From assembly GCA_030737875.1 (NCBI GenBank), contig CM060926.1:319894922-319958921 (forward strand): a stretch of 64,000 nt of DNA, in the 5' to 3' direction. Below are positions 1-11,943 of this stretch, one piece after another; positions within the stretch are counted from its first letter, which is position 1, and the number at the start of each line of letters is the position of its first letter. The position numbers were made by a program, and so were the translations under genes. The stretch is from Allium sativum. Taxonomy: Eukaryota > Streptophyta > Magnoliopsida > Asparagales > Amaryllidaceae. The notes below the pieces were generated by a model that saw only the letters and a program-made list of their open reading frames with translations, searched no databases and was not told the origin of the DNA.

Positions 1-2576
1 ATAAGTAAAAGTCACAGATAAAACACAAGACAAATATATAAACACATATATATAAGCAGTGAAAAACAAACGGACTTTTATTTCATAAATATGTGTTTAT
101 ACAAAACATTTCCATAATTGTCTCATAATAACTTCCAAAACATTACATCATCATTTCTGTCTTGATTATTAAATAAAGAAGCATAAAACATAATAAAAGC
201 TGCATAAATCCCCATAGAACGTGTCCAAAAGCCATAGCCAAGCAAAGAGAGTCCAAACCATACATCTACTATCTTGAAGCTTGCAAAGATTCTGGCTAAG
301 TTGGGTTGTTTCCTCCCTGTGGACCTAGGGGGGAGGGGAACAGAAGAAAAGAAGACGAAAGAAAAACAGGGTCAGACACAAAGCCTGGTAAGTCCGGTGA
401 CTCTTCAGTATGAGAATAAGAAAAAGGGCATGATAGGTATAAACTGGAAATAGGAAAGTATCATAACTAAGAAAAAGCAGTTTGAACAGAATATACTATC
501 GCACCCCACACTATATCTCTGCACCTACTTGCCTTGTCTCAACTGGCACCACATGATCGGGGTGAAGTGATCCCCTTTCTAAAGATCGGCTCCTACTCGC
601 AAAATCATATGTGTCATACTTCCCCCCAATGATTGTAGATACCTATGCTGGTCCCACCATGGGCTGTATCAAGACCCATGGTGGCGGCCCGACACAATCC
701 TAGAATGCATAGGTTATACTACTGGTGCTCAGTGCCCTGTTTGTCTGCTCTGAAGTGTGTGCATGCCTGCACTCCATTAGAACCCACACTGCTGCACCAA
801 CCACCGTCGCTTTTGACCGCTTACAATCAGCCCAGTAATCGTGCCCCACCCTGCCTAGTTTCAGGGTACCATGATACCTAATTGGGTTACTGCTGAAATG
901 AGTCCCTGTTACTAGGGTTCTCTAGTCAAACATGTTAAGTGGTTAAGTGTCTGTATTTACCTAACCCCACCCATCAGTTTAATTAACATGTTGAATTGGT
1001 TAAGTGTTTTAGTTAACTTAACCCTACCATCCTGACTTGTCTGTCCTTAGCTTTTTAAAGCACCGACCACTCACATTAGATAGGTATTGTTACGGTTAAT
1101 GGATGTGCCGGTCGATTCCGGGCAGGTTTACACCGTAACCCAGTCTAACCTCGGGTCCTTATTGGGCTCAATGCTTAACCTCTCACATTGGATAGGTATT
1201 GTTGTGACTACTGGACAGCCGGGCGGGTCCGGGCAGGTTTACATCACAACTCAATCCAACCTCGGGTTAAGCATACTCGTATTTCCTAAATTTACATATT
1301 TGTCTCTATTACTTGTTATATGTAAATTTGTTAACAATTGAATGTTGTGGCCCACTTTCCAAGTTCATCATTTTTGGTATAAGAATTTTGTACCATTTAA
1401 GTGCCACCAATTATTGGCATGTGCCAAACATGCCAATACATATATTTTTCGCCAATTTATGTCAAGTTTCCTATAATTACCAATTTTTCCCAATGTTACC
1501 TAGTCTAAATATTAGGCTAACAATCTTAGCCTAATTTTTCATCCACATGATTTTTAACATATAATATTAGGCTAAAAACTTAGCCTAATTTAGCGTACAC
1601 AAAATTGGCATTCATTAACATAAACATGACATAGGTGTAAACTTGGCATTTTTTGCATAGTCAATATGAACATCATAGGTGTGAACTTGCAACATAGGCT
1701 AAATCAACATACATATATGTGAATTTGCAACATAGGCTAAATCAACTTACATATATATGAACTTGCATTGCAATAGGGATCTAACTAAATAGGTGTCACA
1801 TGAATTAGCATATGATTTAGACAACATAAGCCTAAACATGTTTAGATCTAGGCATAACATCGAACATCACAAGCATATGACAAGAATATGGCATGTCCAT
1901 AAAGTATGTATAATTTTATCACATGTGTGAACTAGATCCAATAATGTTTACTACTATAACATGAAACTTGTATTTAAATGGATCTTGGCATGGATCCAAA
2001 TATGAACATGCAACTTTTGTATAAACATATGAGCATGTATATGAAATTAATCATTTAGACATAGAAGTTCTATTGTACAGCATATAACTTGTCATAATCA
2101 CCTAAACATATAGGTGTAGATATGAACCAAATGACTTGTATGTGAATTTGAATAGATCCAACATCAACTAGATTATTACACGAACATTCTAATGGATCCA
2201 ACATCAACTCAATTATACCATAAACATCCCAAAACCATTCACAACACAATCATTGCAACACACATATATGAATTAACATCGTTGTTATACAATAGCACAA
2301 TTTCATTTCCATTTTACATCGAATCAAATCTTAGTTTTATTCCCATCGGAAAAGTCACTATACTTACAACAAATGACGAACTTGAATTCTGGATTCTGAG
2401 TTCTGAATTTGCAATGCTTTCCTTTGGGTAGTTAAACGTTGTTTGAATCTTGTTTTTACTTTAGTTTTGCTCGTCTCTAATCTTTCTTCAAGTGGAGGCT
2501 ACTCTTGGTTTCCTTCCAGCAGCATGACGACTCTATCTCTATTTTATTTATGTGAATTTAGGTTGAGACTAAGGTT

Positions 2577-2585
2577 GTTTATATA
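2577..2585 (-). promoter_or_regulatory. LTR TATA box, Tekay copy 1, 3' LTR
   Basis: TATATAAAC on the minus strand, about 550 bp into the LTR and downstream of the GTCGACC cluster. The same motif lies at the same place in the other LTR. This is the likely Pol II promoter defining the U3/R border. Confidence 0.6.
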
Positions 2586-2724
2586 GGATTTCAAACTAAT
2601 TAGAGCCGATGATGAAGCTAGAGTTAATCAAGGCCATCCGTCTCAAGAGAAGCCAATCAGAAAGTGACAAGTCAGCCCTTGTGACACAGCCAAGCCCCAG
2701 AAACCGAGCCAGGACCAGACCAAG

Positions 2725-2860
2725 CAGGTCAGGTCGACCAGGCAAGTCGACCTGTAGGTCGACCCCCAGGTCGACTACATAGTTGACCTGGGTACCCAGG
2801 TCGACTCCCAGGTCGACCCCCTGGTCGACTCCCAGGTCGACCCCCTGGTCGACCTGGGTC
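2725..2860. repeat. GGTCGACC palindrome cluster in LTR
   Basis: About a dozen GGTCGACC or near copies within 135 bp, separated by CCCCAG/CCTGG spacers. The partner LTR (11041-11150) has one 24-bp unit fewer, so the cluster changed length after insertion. Confidence 0.85.
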
Positions 2861-3133
2861 CTGGGCGGGAAAATTCCCGCCCAGCCCAGTTCTGGTCCAG
2901 TTTTGAATTTTGAACTTATTTTCGGGCTGTTTGAATTTTAAATCGAATTCTGAAACTTCCGGAGGTCATAACTCTTTCATACGGAGTCCGATTTATGCAA
3001 ACTCGGACTCTATCTCAAGTAGAATTCCGAGACGAACGCAATGGCATAACCCGTTTATCTTAATTCTATTATTTATAATTAATTATACTTTAATTTGTTA
3101 ATTTACCATTAACAGAAAATTCAGGGTGTTACA

Positions 3134-3144
3134 TTCTCCCCTCC
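3134..3144 (-). other. Polypurine tract of Tekay copy 1
   Basis: GGAGGGGAGAA on the minus strand, directly before the 3' LTR start TGTAACACC. It primes plus-strand DNA synthesis. It follows the clade-typical GGACGAAATCC stretch. Confidence 0.85.
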
Positions 3145-3598
3145 TTAAAGGATTTCGTCCCCGAAATCTTCAAGTCTAGAAGAACGTATACCCTAACATC
3201 CAATCGTCCATCTACTCGACCAACAAACACAGGCATCCATTGTCCTTAAAAGACTTCTAATGCTTCATGATCGTATGCATAGTGTGTGTATATGTCCCTA
3301 TCTAATGCAAAAATTAGGCGGTCTACTGATTCAGTTGACCTCTTTAATGCGAATCATGTAAGTGCCATGGATCCATTATGTATGCAAATTTTCCCTACTC
3401 ATAATTCTACATGAATGCACAATCATTCATACAAATGCGACATCCATATGACAACATATCAAATTTCAACCACAAACAAATATGAATACATATATGCATA
3501 TGCAATATGAAGTGACTGAGCCGATCTAAAACCTAGGTTGTGTGTGTATGTGCATCCACGAGCAACCACTAGCAACCACTTGCAACAACTTGCAGCCA
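3145..3598. other. Non-coding 3' untranslated stretch of Tekay copy 1
   Basis: Between the pol stop and the polypurine tract. It is AT-rich with many CATATG/ATGCAT words and no ORF. The equivalent stretch in copy 2 is 44211-44603. Confidence 0.7.
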
Positions 3599-6500
3599 TC
3601 AACCATAACATGTTTCAATTACATGTTTACATCCAAAGGGGTTTGTACCTAAGGATAAAGGATAATATCGAGGAGATATACCTAAAAAGATAGATACAAG
3701 CACAAAATAAGGAAAAAGAGAAATCAAAGATGTACCCTCAAAAAGAAAAGGGTAGACCGCGCGTATTCTGTCCTTAGTTTCCCAAGTCGCGTCTTCCTCG
3801 GCATCGCTCCACTGAACTTTGACAAGCTTGACTTCGCGGTTGTGTAGCTTTTTCACTTTAGTTCCTAAGATGCAGGTTGGAACTCTCCTCACAGTTGCTT
3901 CGCGTTCCACTTTGGCTTCTTCTAGAATGCTTGGCTCCACCACTTCCGCAGATTCTTGTAAACATTTCCGGAGATGAGAAACATGAAAGACATTGTGAAT
4001 TCCAGCCAACTTTTCGGGCAGCTCTACTCTATAAGCCATCTTCCCAATCTTCTCGATGATAGGGAACGGTGCTACAAATCTTGGTGCTAGCTTTCTGCGG
4101 ATCCAAAGCGAACGACGATCTTTAAAGGAGATACCATACGGAAAACCCTGTCCCCAACCTTAAACTCAAGGTCGGTCTTTTTTTTGTCTGCGTAGGATTT
4201 ATGTTTATCTTGGGTAGTCTTCATTCTCCTTCGTATCAGGTCCACTTTTTCTGAAGTCTCTCTAATCATGTCTGGCCTAAGTATAAGCTTGTATGTAGAC
4301 TCCCACCAACAAGTCGGTGATCGACACGGTCTTCCATACAAAGCTTCGAAGGGCGCCATGCCGATAGTGGCTTGGTAGTTGTTGTTGTAGGTGAATTCCA
4401 CTAAAGGAAGATGATCCTCCCATGTCCCTCCAAAGTCAAGAACACATAGTCTCAGAAGATCTTCTAATACTCTGCTCACCCTTTCCGTCTGACCATCAGT
4501 TTAGGGGTGATAGGCCGTGCTCAAGCATAACTGTGTGCCTACAGCTTCTTGCAGACTCCTCCAAAATTAACTTGTAAAGATAGGATCTCGGTCACTCACT
4601 ATGCTGGAAGGTATTCCATGGAGTCGAACTATTTCCTTGAGATAAAGAGACGCTAGAGATGAGGCAGTCCTTTTACTCTTGATGGGTATAAAGTGGGCGC
4701 TTTTTGTGAGCTTGTCCACTATTACCCAAATGCTAGTATTGCCCCTTCTTGACCTAGGCAACCCATCAATGAAGTCCATTGAAATGCTATCCCACTTCCA
4801 TTGTGGGACTTCTAGAGGATGAAGCAGTCCTCCAGGCTTCTTTTGTTCCGCCTTGACCTGTTGGCATATCACGCACTTAGAAACGAAATCTGCCACATCC
4901 TTTTTCATGCCGCTCCAAAAGAAAACTCTCTTTACGTCCTTGTACATCTTGTCTCCACCTGGGTGTATTGTCATCTTGGAATGATGTGCTTCCTCGAGAA
5001 CCATCTTTATTAAATCCCTTGCTTATGGGACGCATAGTCTTCCATCTCGCCTCAGCCAATCCTTATCATCGATGGAGTACTTATTGAGGTGACTAGAATT
5101 TTCAACCCTAATTTGTTTATCAATCACATCCACAAGCTGAGGATATTCACGTTGTGCGGCCCCTGTTGAGTCCAAAAGAGTGGGCCGTACTTCTAGTGAT
5201 GCCAACAAACCATGTACAAAATCAGAGGAGGGCCTAAAGTCAAAACTGGCTATATACTCCAAACTTTGCCTTTGTACAAAGAGAGGGCTTAAGGCCAGCT
5301 TCTTTCTACTGAAGGCATCTGCTACTAGATTGCCCTTGCCAGGAGTATATGAAATATCAAAGTCATATGAGGCAAGGAACTCCATCCACCTTTGCTGCCT
5401 GAAGTTAAGATCTTTCTACGAGAAAAGATACTTCAATGATTTATGGTCAGTATATAATTCGAACTTATCACCTAGGAGATAATGGCGCCAAGACTTAAGC
5501 GCAAAGACGATGGCGGCTAACTCAAGATCGTGGGTTGGGTAGTTCTTTTCATGAACTTTCAATTGTCTTCCACTATAAGCTACTACCTTCCCTTCTTGCA
5601 TTAGAACAACGCCTAGTCCCGTACCACAAGCATCCATGTATACTGTGAACTTCTTGCTTCCATCAGGCAAAGTCAGAACTGGGGCTATTGTAAGAGCCCT
5701 TTTTAAGCGTTGGAAAGCTATATCACAATCCAAATCCCAAGCGAACGCTAGATTCTTCTTTGTTAGCCTTGTGAGTGGAGCTGAGATTTTCGCGAAATCT
5801 CTAATGAAATTTTGGTAAAAATCGGCTAGCCCAAGAAAGCTTCAGACTTCGGATGCATTTCTTGGTGTCTTCCAATCTTGCACTGCCACCACTTTTGCGG
5901 GGTCCACAGCTAACCCTTCTTTGGACACTATATGTCCAAGAAACCTTACTTCTTCTCTCCAAAAGTGGCACTTGGAGAATTTGGATTTTAGCTGATGAAC
6001 TCGAAGAGTTTCCATGATCTCTTTCAGATACTGAGCATGTTCTTCCTCATTCTTTGAGAAGATCAAAATATCGTCTACGAAGAAAACCACAAACTTGTTG
6101 AGGAATTCTCTGAACACCCTGCTCATTAGGTCTACGAAATAAGCGGGTGCATTTGTCAAGCCGAAAGGCATGACAAGCCACTCGAAGAAACCGTCTGGGG
6201 TTTTGAACGTCGTTTTATCAATGTTATCTTCAGCTACCCTTAGCTGATGGAACCCAGTAGCCAGATCAAGTTGGGAGAAGACCGATGCACCTACAAGCTG
6301 ATAAAACAAATCGTCTATTCGGGGAAGCAGGTGTCTATTCTTCTTAGTCAGCATGTTTAGCTCCCTATAGTCCACACAAAGACGTAGTGAACCATCTGCT
6401 TTGGTGGCGAACACCACTGGAGCACCCCATTTCGAGATACTCCGCCTTATAAACCCCTTCTCGAGAAGCTCCTTAACTTGCTTACTGAGCTCCTTTCTCT

Positions 6501-7109
6501 CCTTTAGAGCCATGTGTCGAACAGGTAAAGCTATGGGCTTTGCATTATCAACCAGATATATGCGGAAGTCTATTTCCCGCCTCGGAGGTAAGCCCTTTAC
6601 CTCTTCAAAGACATCCGGATATTCCCGGACAACTGTAACCAACTGCAAATTCTCAACAGAAGCATCAAGCGACTCTAGATAACTAAGCATAACAACATTC
6701 AAGGGATTACAAGAAATTTCTAGAGTGTTACCGAGCAGAGTCAAGAGTCTAACCACTCTTTTCTCACAATCAAGAATGGCACCATTACTGGATAACCAGT
6801 ACATGCCTAAGATCAGTCCATATCCCGAGAAATCCAAAACAAAGGCACTGCATATAAATTCAACACTTAGAATAGAGATTTTCAGATCCAAACAAACCAT
6901 TGACAAATAAGCTGAGCCCCCAATTGGATTTGAAACAACCAAGGGATCTTCTATCATACTAGTGTCTAGGTGCAGAGATTCTACAAAAGAAGATGAAATA
7001 AAGGAGTGTGATACACCGGAATCAAAGAGAGTGCGAACTGGATGATCATAGAGATAAACTAAGCTTTCTACAAAAATATTTCTACCTCGTTCCCGCGGAG
7101 GTGCCACCA
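3599..7109 (-). pseudogene. Tekay copy 1 pol pseudogene: protease, RT, RNase H, integrase, chromodomain
   Basis: Second part of one Gag-Pol polyprotein. Reading leftward: aspartic protease with LFDSGVSHSF (about 7030-7000); reverse transcriptase with FVDDILIFS (about 6087-6060, an FVDD form of the catalytic box); RNase H with VYMDACG, DLEL and TDHKSL; integrase with an HHCC zinc finger including CVIC, then the core DFIDGLP, SDRDP and a later Glu in DGQTERV; then a chromodomain (VKVQWSD, DATWETKD) ending near 3740. The frame is kept over most of its length but has stops at 5842, 5416, 5023, 4567 and 4501 and a frameshift near 4060-4087. It cannot make a full protein. Enzyme functions are inferred from clade homology. 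Confidence 0.93.
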
Positions 7110-8070
7110 GAGCGTGAACCTGTCCCCTTGAAGTGTATCCAGTTCTCTGTCCCTGCCCCTGCTTCTTTGGGTAGTCCTTAGCCATGTGTCCAGTCTCTCC
7201 ACAATGGAAACAACCACCATTCATCTTCGCCTTCTTCTTTCTGCAGTCTTTCACTATATGTCCAACAATGCCACAGAAATTACACTTTCCCTTTTCACGG
7301 GGTTTGTTGTTCTTCCCGCCTTTCTTTGAATCAGCCTTCTTGTTCTGTGACCCTTCCCCCTTCTTGTCTTGAGGCACTTCTGCTTTTGCCTCTTTCTTGC
7401 CTTTATATTCCTCGTGTAGCAGCGCCATGTCCACCAAGCTTTCATAAGTCGCTCCCATGGGTATATGGGTCATAGCAAGGCTGTGTAGAGGCTCATTCAA
7501 ACATTTGACAAAGCAAAGGGCCTTCTTGTGTTGGGTGTTTACTAAATCCAGCCCAAATCTAGCCAGCTGATTAAACTGATTGACGTACTCCCTGATCGTC
7601 ATACTCCCTTGTTTAAGAGTTAGGAACTTCTCCATTTACAGGCTTCTTTCAGCTTGGAAGAGGAATTTCATCTCAAACCTCATCCTGAAATCTTCCCAAG
7701 TTTCTACTGGCCTCTCAGCATGGGTAACTTCCCACTAATAGGAAGCTTCATTTTTAAGCAACCACACTGCTAGCTGTATCTTTTTCCTGTCGTCAACTTC
7801 GAAGATGACAAACAAATCTTCGGTCTCCTTCAGCCAGTTCCTTGCTACTACAAAGGATTCAGTTACATAAAAGTCCTTTCCACCCATAGCCTTGAAGTCT
7901 CTACACGTCTTAGCGATAATATTTCCACAAAGAGGAGGAGGAGGAGGAACCGCTGCCACTGTGGGAGGAGGAATGTCTGCTGGGCCTGCACCATTGGCCC
8001 TAGCCTCTAGGTACCTTCAGAACCAGCCAGGTATCGGTACTCCTTCTGGAAGGTTAAGATCTCCAGACAT
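7110..8070 (-). pseudogene. Tekay copy 1 gag pseudogene
   Basis: Nucleocapsid/capsid part of the polyprotein, which packages element RNA in virus-like particles. The start is set at the ATG at 8070, because copy 2 has the same MSG start after the same leader. Order: Pro/Ala-rich N-terminus, capsid core (RNWLKETEDLFVIFE, then REYVNQFNQLARFG), Lys-rich linker, two zinc knuckles near 7290-7160. The first knuckle is intact (CX2CX4HX4C); the second has its last Cys replaced by Tyr. In-frame stops at 8017-8019, 7735-7737 and 7636-7638 break it. There is no frameshift between them, so loss was by point mutation. Confidence 0.92.
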
Positions 8071-8240
8071 GCTGGAACAAAAAGGAAAGTATTCAAGACA
8101 AAAGGATAGAGAGATGTGCATATGGCTCTGGGGAATTATGCCTTTTAAAAACAACGCTTTTCCTTGAAAAAAAATATGCTTCTTCGAACTTCTCTTTTGA
8201 AAATAGTTTCAAAAACCTTTATCTAATCTGGTAAATCTGT

Positions 8241-8252
8241 GCTCTGATACCA
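8241..8252 (-). other. Primer binding site of Tekay copy 1 (initiator Met tRNA)
   Basis: TGGTATCAGAGC on the minus strand, two bases inside the 5' LTR end. It is the standard plant sequence complementary to the 3' end of initiator methionine tRNA. Confidence 0.92.
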
Positions 8253-10891
8253 AGTGAAACACCCCACCTCCATTAAGGTCACTCACAAAGGGAATGCCTT
8301 AACTTCGGTGGAGGTTTATAAGTAAAAGTCACAAATAAAACACAAGATAGATATATAAACACATATATATAAGCAGCAGAAAACAAACAGACTATTATTT
8401 CATAAATACGTGTTCATACAAAACATTTCCATAATTGTCTCATAATAACTTCCAAAACATTACATCATCATTTTTGTCTTGATTATTAAATAAAGAAGCA
8501 TAAAACATAATAAAAGCTGCATAAATCCCCATAGAACGTGTCCAAAAGCCATAGCCAAGGAAAGAGAGTCTAAACCATACATCTACTATCTTGAAGCTTG
8601 CAAAGAGTCTGACTAAGCTGGGTTGTTTCCTCCCTGTGGACCTGGAGGGGGGGACGGAAGAAAAGAAGACGAAAGAAAAAACAAGGTCAGACATAAAGCC
8701 TGGTAAGTCTGGTGACTCTTCAGTATGAGAATAAGAAAAAGGGCATGATAGGTATAAACTGGAAATAGGAAAGTATCATAACTAAGATAAAGCAGTTTGA
8801 AAAAAAATATACTATCGCACCCCACACTATATCTCTGCACCTACTTGCCTTGTCTTAACTGGCACCCCATGATCGGGGTGAAGTGATCCCTTTTCTAAAG
8901 ATCGGCTCCTACTCGCAAAATCATATGTGTCATACGACCCCCAATGATTGTAGATACCTATGCTGGTCCCACCATGGGGTGTATCAAGACCCATGGTGGC
9001 GGCCCGACACAATCCTAGAATGCATAGGTTAAACAACTGGTGCTCAGTGTCCTGTTTGTCTGCTCCGAAGTGTGTGCACGCCCGCACTCCGTTAGAACCC
9101 ACACTGCTGCACCAACCGCCGTCGCTTTTGACCTTTTACAATCAGCCCTGTAATCATTCCCCACCCTGCCTAGTTTCATGGTACCATGATACCTAATTGG
9201 GTTACTGCTGAAATGGGTCCCCAATACTAGGGTTTTCTAGTCAAACATGTTAAGTGGTTAAGTGTCTGTATTTACCTAACCCCACCCATCAGTTTAATTA
9301 ACATGTTGAATTGGTTAAGTGTTTTAGTTAACTTAACCCTACCATCCTTACTTGTCTGTCCTTAGATTTTTAAAGCACCGACCACTCACATTAGACATGT
9401 ATTGTTACGGTTACTGGATGTGCCGGTCAGTTCCGGGCAGGTTTACACCGTAACTCAGTCTAACCTCGGGTCCTTATTGGGCTCAATGCTTAATCTCTCA
9501 CATTGGATAGGTATTGTTGTGACTACTGGACAGCCAGGCGGGTCCGGGCAGGTTTACATCACAAATCAATCTAACCTCGGGTTAAGCATACTCGTATTTT
9601 CTAAATTTACATATTTGTCTCTATTACTTGTTATATGTAAATTTCATAACAATTGAATGTTGTGGCCCACTTTCCAAGTTAATCATTTTTGGTATAAGAA
9701 TTTTATACCATTTAAGTGCCACCAATTATTGTCATGTGCCAAACATGCCAATACATATATTTTTCGCCAATTTATGTCAAGTTTCCTATAATTACCAATT
9801 TTTCCCAACTTTACCCCGTCTACATATTAGGCTAACAATCTTAGGCTAATTTTTCGTCCGCATGATTTTTAACATATAACATTAGGCTAAAAACTTAGCC
9901 TAATTTAGCATACACAAAATTGGCATTCATTAACATAAACATGACATAGGTGTAAACTTGGCATTTTTGGCATAGTCAATATGAACATCATAGGTGTGAA
10001 CTTGCAACATAGGCTAAATCAACATACATATATGTGAATTTACAACATAGGCTAAATCAACTTACATATATGTGAACTTGCATTACAATAGGGATCTAAC
10101 TAAATAGGTGTCACATGAATTAGCATATGATTTAGACAACATAAGCCTAAACATGTTTAGATCTAGGCATAACATCGAACATCACAAGCATATGACAAGA
10201 ATATGGCATGTCCATAAAGTATGTATAATTTTATCACATTTGTGAACTAGATCCAATCATGTTTACTACTACAACATGAAACTTGGATTAAAATGGATCT
10301 TGACATGGATCCAAATATGAACTTGCAACTTTTGTATAAACATATGAGCATGTATATGAACCTAATCATTTAGGCATAGAAGTTCTATTGTACAACATAT
10401 AACTTGTCATAATCACCTAAACATATAGGTGTAGATATGAACCAAATGACTTGTATGTGAATTTGAATTGATCCAACATCAACTAGATTAATCCACAAAC
10501 ATTCTGATGGATCCAACATCAACTCAATTATACCATAAACATTGCAAAACCCTTCACAACATAATCATTGCAACATATAGATATGAATTAACATCCTCGT
10601 TATACAATAGCACAATTCCATTTCCATTTTACATCGAATCAATTCTTAATTTTATTCCCAACGGAAAAATCACTATACTTACAACAAACGACGAACTTGA
10701 ATTCTGGATTCTGAGTTCTGAATTTGCAATGCTTTCCTTTGGGTAGATAAATGTTGTTTGAATCTTGTTTTTACTTTAGTTTTGCTCGTCTCTAATCTTT
10801 CTTCAAGTGGATGCTACTCTTGACTTCCTTCCAGCAGCATGACGGCTCTATCTCTATTTTATTTGTGTGAATTTAGGTTGACACAAAGGTT

Positions 10892-10900
10892 GTTTATATA
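10892..10900 (-). promoter_or_regulatory. LTR TATA box, Tekay copy 1, 5' LTR
   Basis: TATATAAAC on the minus strand, at the same LTR position as 2577-2585. In the 5' LTR it would drive the genomic transcript leftward through gag-pol. Confidence 0.6.
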
Positions 10901-11040
10901 GGATTTCAAACTAATTAGAGCCATCGATGAAGTTAGAGTTAATCAAGGCCATCCGTCTCAAGAGAATCCAATTAGAAAGTGACAAGTCATCCCTAGTGAC
11001 ACAGCCAAGCCCCAGAAACCGAGCCAGGACCATACCAAGC

Positions 11041-11150
11041 AGGTCAGGTCGACCAGGCAAGTCGACCTGTAGGTCAACCCCCAGGTCGACTACATAGTCG
11101 ACTTGGGTACCCAGGCCGACTCCCAGGTCGACCCCCTAGTCGACCTGGGT
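11041..11150. repeat. GGTCGACC palindrome cluster, partner LTR
   Basis: The same cluster as 2725-2860 but one 24-bp unit shorter, with point changes such as GGTCAACC and GGCCGACT. Confidence 0.85.
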
Positions 11151-11423
11151 CCTAGGCGGGAAAATTCCCGTCCAGCCCAGTCTGGTCCAGTTTTGAATTT
11201 TGAACTTATTTTCAGGCGGTTTGAATTTTAAATCGAATTCTGAAACTTCTGGAGGTCATAACTCTTTCATACGGAGTCCGATTTATGCAAACTCGGACTC
11301 TATCTAAAGAAGAATTCCAAGACGAACGCAATGGCGTAACCCGTTTCCCTTAATTCTATCATTTAGAATTAATTATACTTTAATTTGTTAATTAACCGTT
11401 AATAGAAAATTCGGGGTGTTACA

Positions 11424-11937
11424 GGGATCATATCACCTACAGAGGATCCAAGTGATAACTAATTGTCTGGGCCCGGCCATAGTTAGAAGGGTGTTAGTCG
11501 ATAGCGGAGCCTCGGTTAATATCCTCTTCTTTAATGCATTCCATTGGATGAAGCTTTCCATGGACGATGCAAAAGCCTGTCAGAACAAGGTCCATGGATT
11601 CACTGGTCAAGCTGTTCAACCAATTGGTGTCATCAATCTGCTAGTGGAGCTTGGGGAAAGGGAGAAGAAAGTCGCACGGGTACAGGACTTTGTTATAATC
11701 GATGAATCCTCTGCTTACAATGCCTTCCTGGGAAGACCTACTCTCGCAGCCTTCAGAATAAATATGGCTCCGTGGCGCCTCACTATGAAATTTCCAACAG
11801 AAAATGGTGTTGGCACAATTATAGGAGATCAACAAGCAGCAAGGGAGTGTTATTTGGTTGAATTGGAAGAAGCAAGGAAGAAGGAATTGAAGAAGGATGT
11901 AGAGCCATCGCTTTGCATCCAAAAACCCCTCTTATAG
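11424..11937 (+). pseudogene. Tat A protease region, 5' end cut by Tekay insertion
   Basis: Retropepsin-type aspartic protease that would process Gag-Pol. VLVDSGASVNIL (about 11491-11526) carries the catalytic Asp; AFLGRPTLAAF and MKFPTENGVG follow, as in Tat D (LLKFPTEAGVG). Gag is absent because Tekay copy 1 lies immediately upstream. The frame ends at UAG 11935-11937, which is the same place as the UAG in Tat D at 63409. A further stop lies in frame at 11965-11967. Confidence 0.85.
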
Positions 11938-11943
11938 AAACTA
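11935..11943 (+). promoter_or_regulatory. UAG stop with readthrough-like context, Tat A
   Basis: UAG AAA CUA between protease and RT. It matches five of six positions of the readthrough consensus CARYYA. Tat D has UAG CAA UUA at the equivalent place. A readthrough role is inferred. Confidence 0.4.

Larger units (their letters stand above)
1..3133 (-). repeat. 3' LTR of Tekay copy 1 (truncated by window)
   Basis: Closely similar over its length to 8318-11423. In minus-strand sense it starts TGTAACACCC at 3133, next to a purine-rich tract. It holds no gene. Short ORFs shared with the other LTR exist only because the LTRs are copies of each other. It contains a GTCGACC-rich cluster, a TATA box, and two stem-loop repeats at 1087-1275. 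Confidence 0.95.
1..11423 (-). mobile_element. Tekay/Del-clade Ty3/gypsy retrotransposon, copy 1
   Basis: The element reads on the minus strand: 5' LTR at right (8255-11423), primer site, gag-pol, polypurine tract, 3' LTR at left (1-3133). The left LTR lacks about 63 bp at the window edge, judged by alignment with the right LTR. LTR ends are TGTAACACCCC and GGTGTTTCA. The terminal chromodomain and the LTR length of about 3.2 kb place it in the Tekay/Del chromoviruses. The sequence to its right (11424 on) is Tat-element protease coding sequence, so copy 1 inserted into a Tat element. The target duplication would be GGGAT at 11424-11428, but the matching left flank is outside the window. Confidence 0.93.
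8255..11423 (-). repeat. 5' LTR of Tekay copy 1
   Basis: 3169 bp, TG...CA ends, next to the primer site on one side and Tat DNA on the other. Closely similar to 1-3133; the visible differences are point changes and one 24-bp unit in the GTCGACC cluster. It has a TATA box at 10892-10900 and stem-loop repeats at 9400-9590. No gene. Confidence 0.95.

Noticed and set aside
645..881. ORF of 78 codons repeated at 8960-9196
   Set aside because: The two copies lie at the same place in the two LTRs of Tekay copy 1. Conservation comes from LTR duplication, and the product resembles nothing known.
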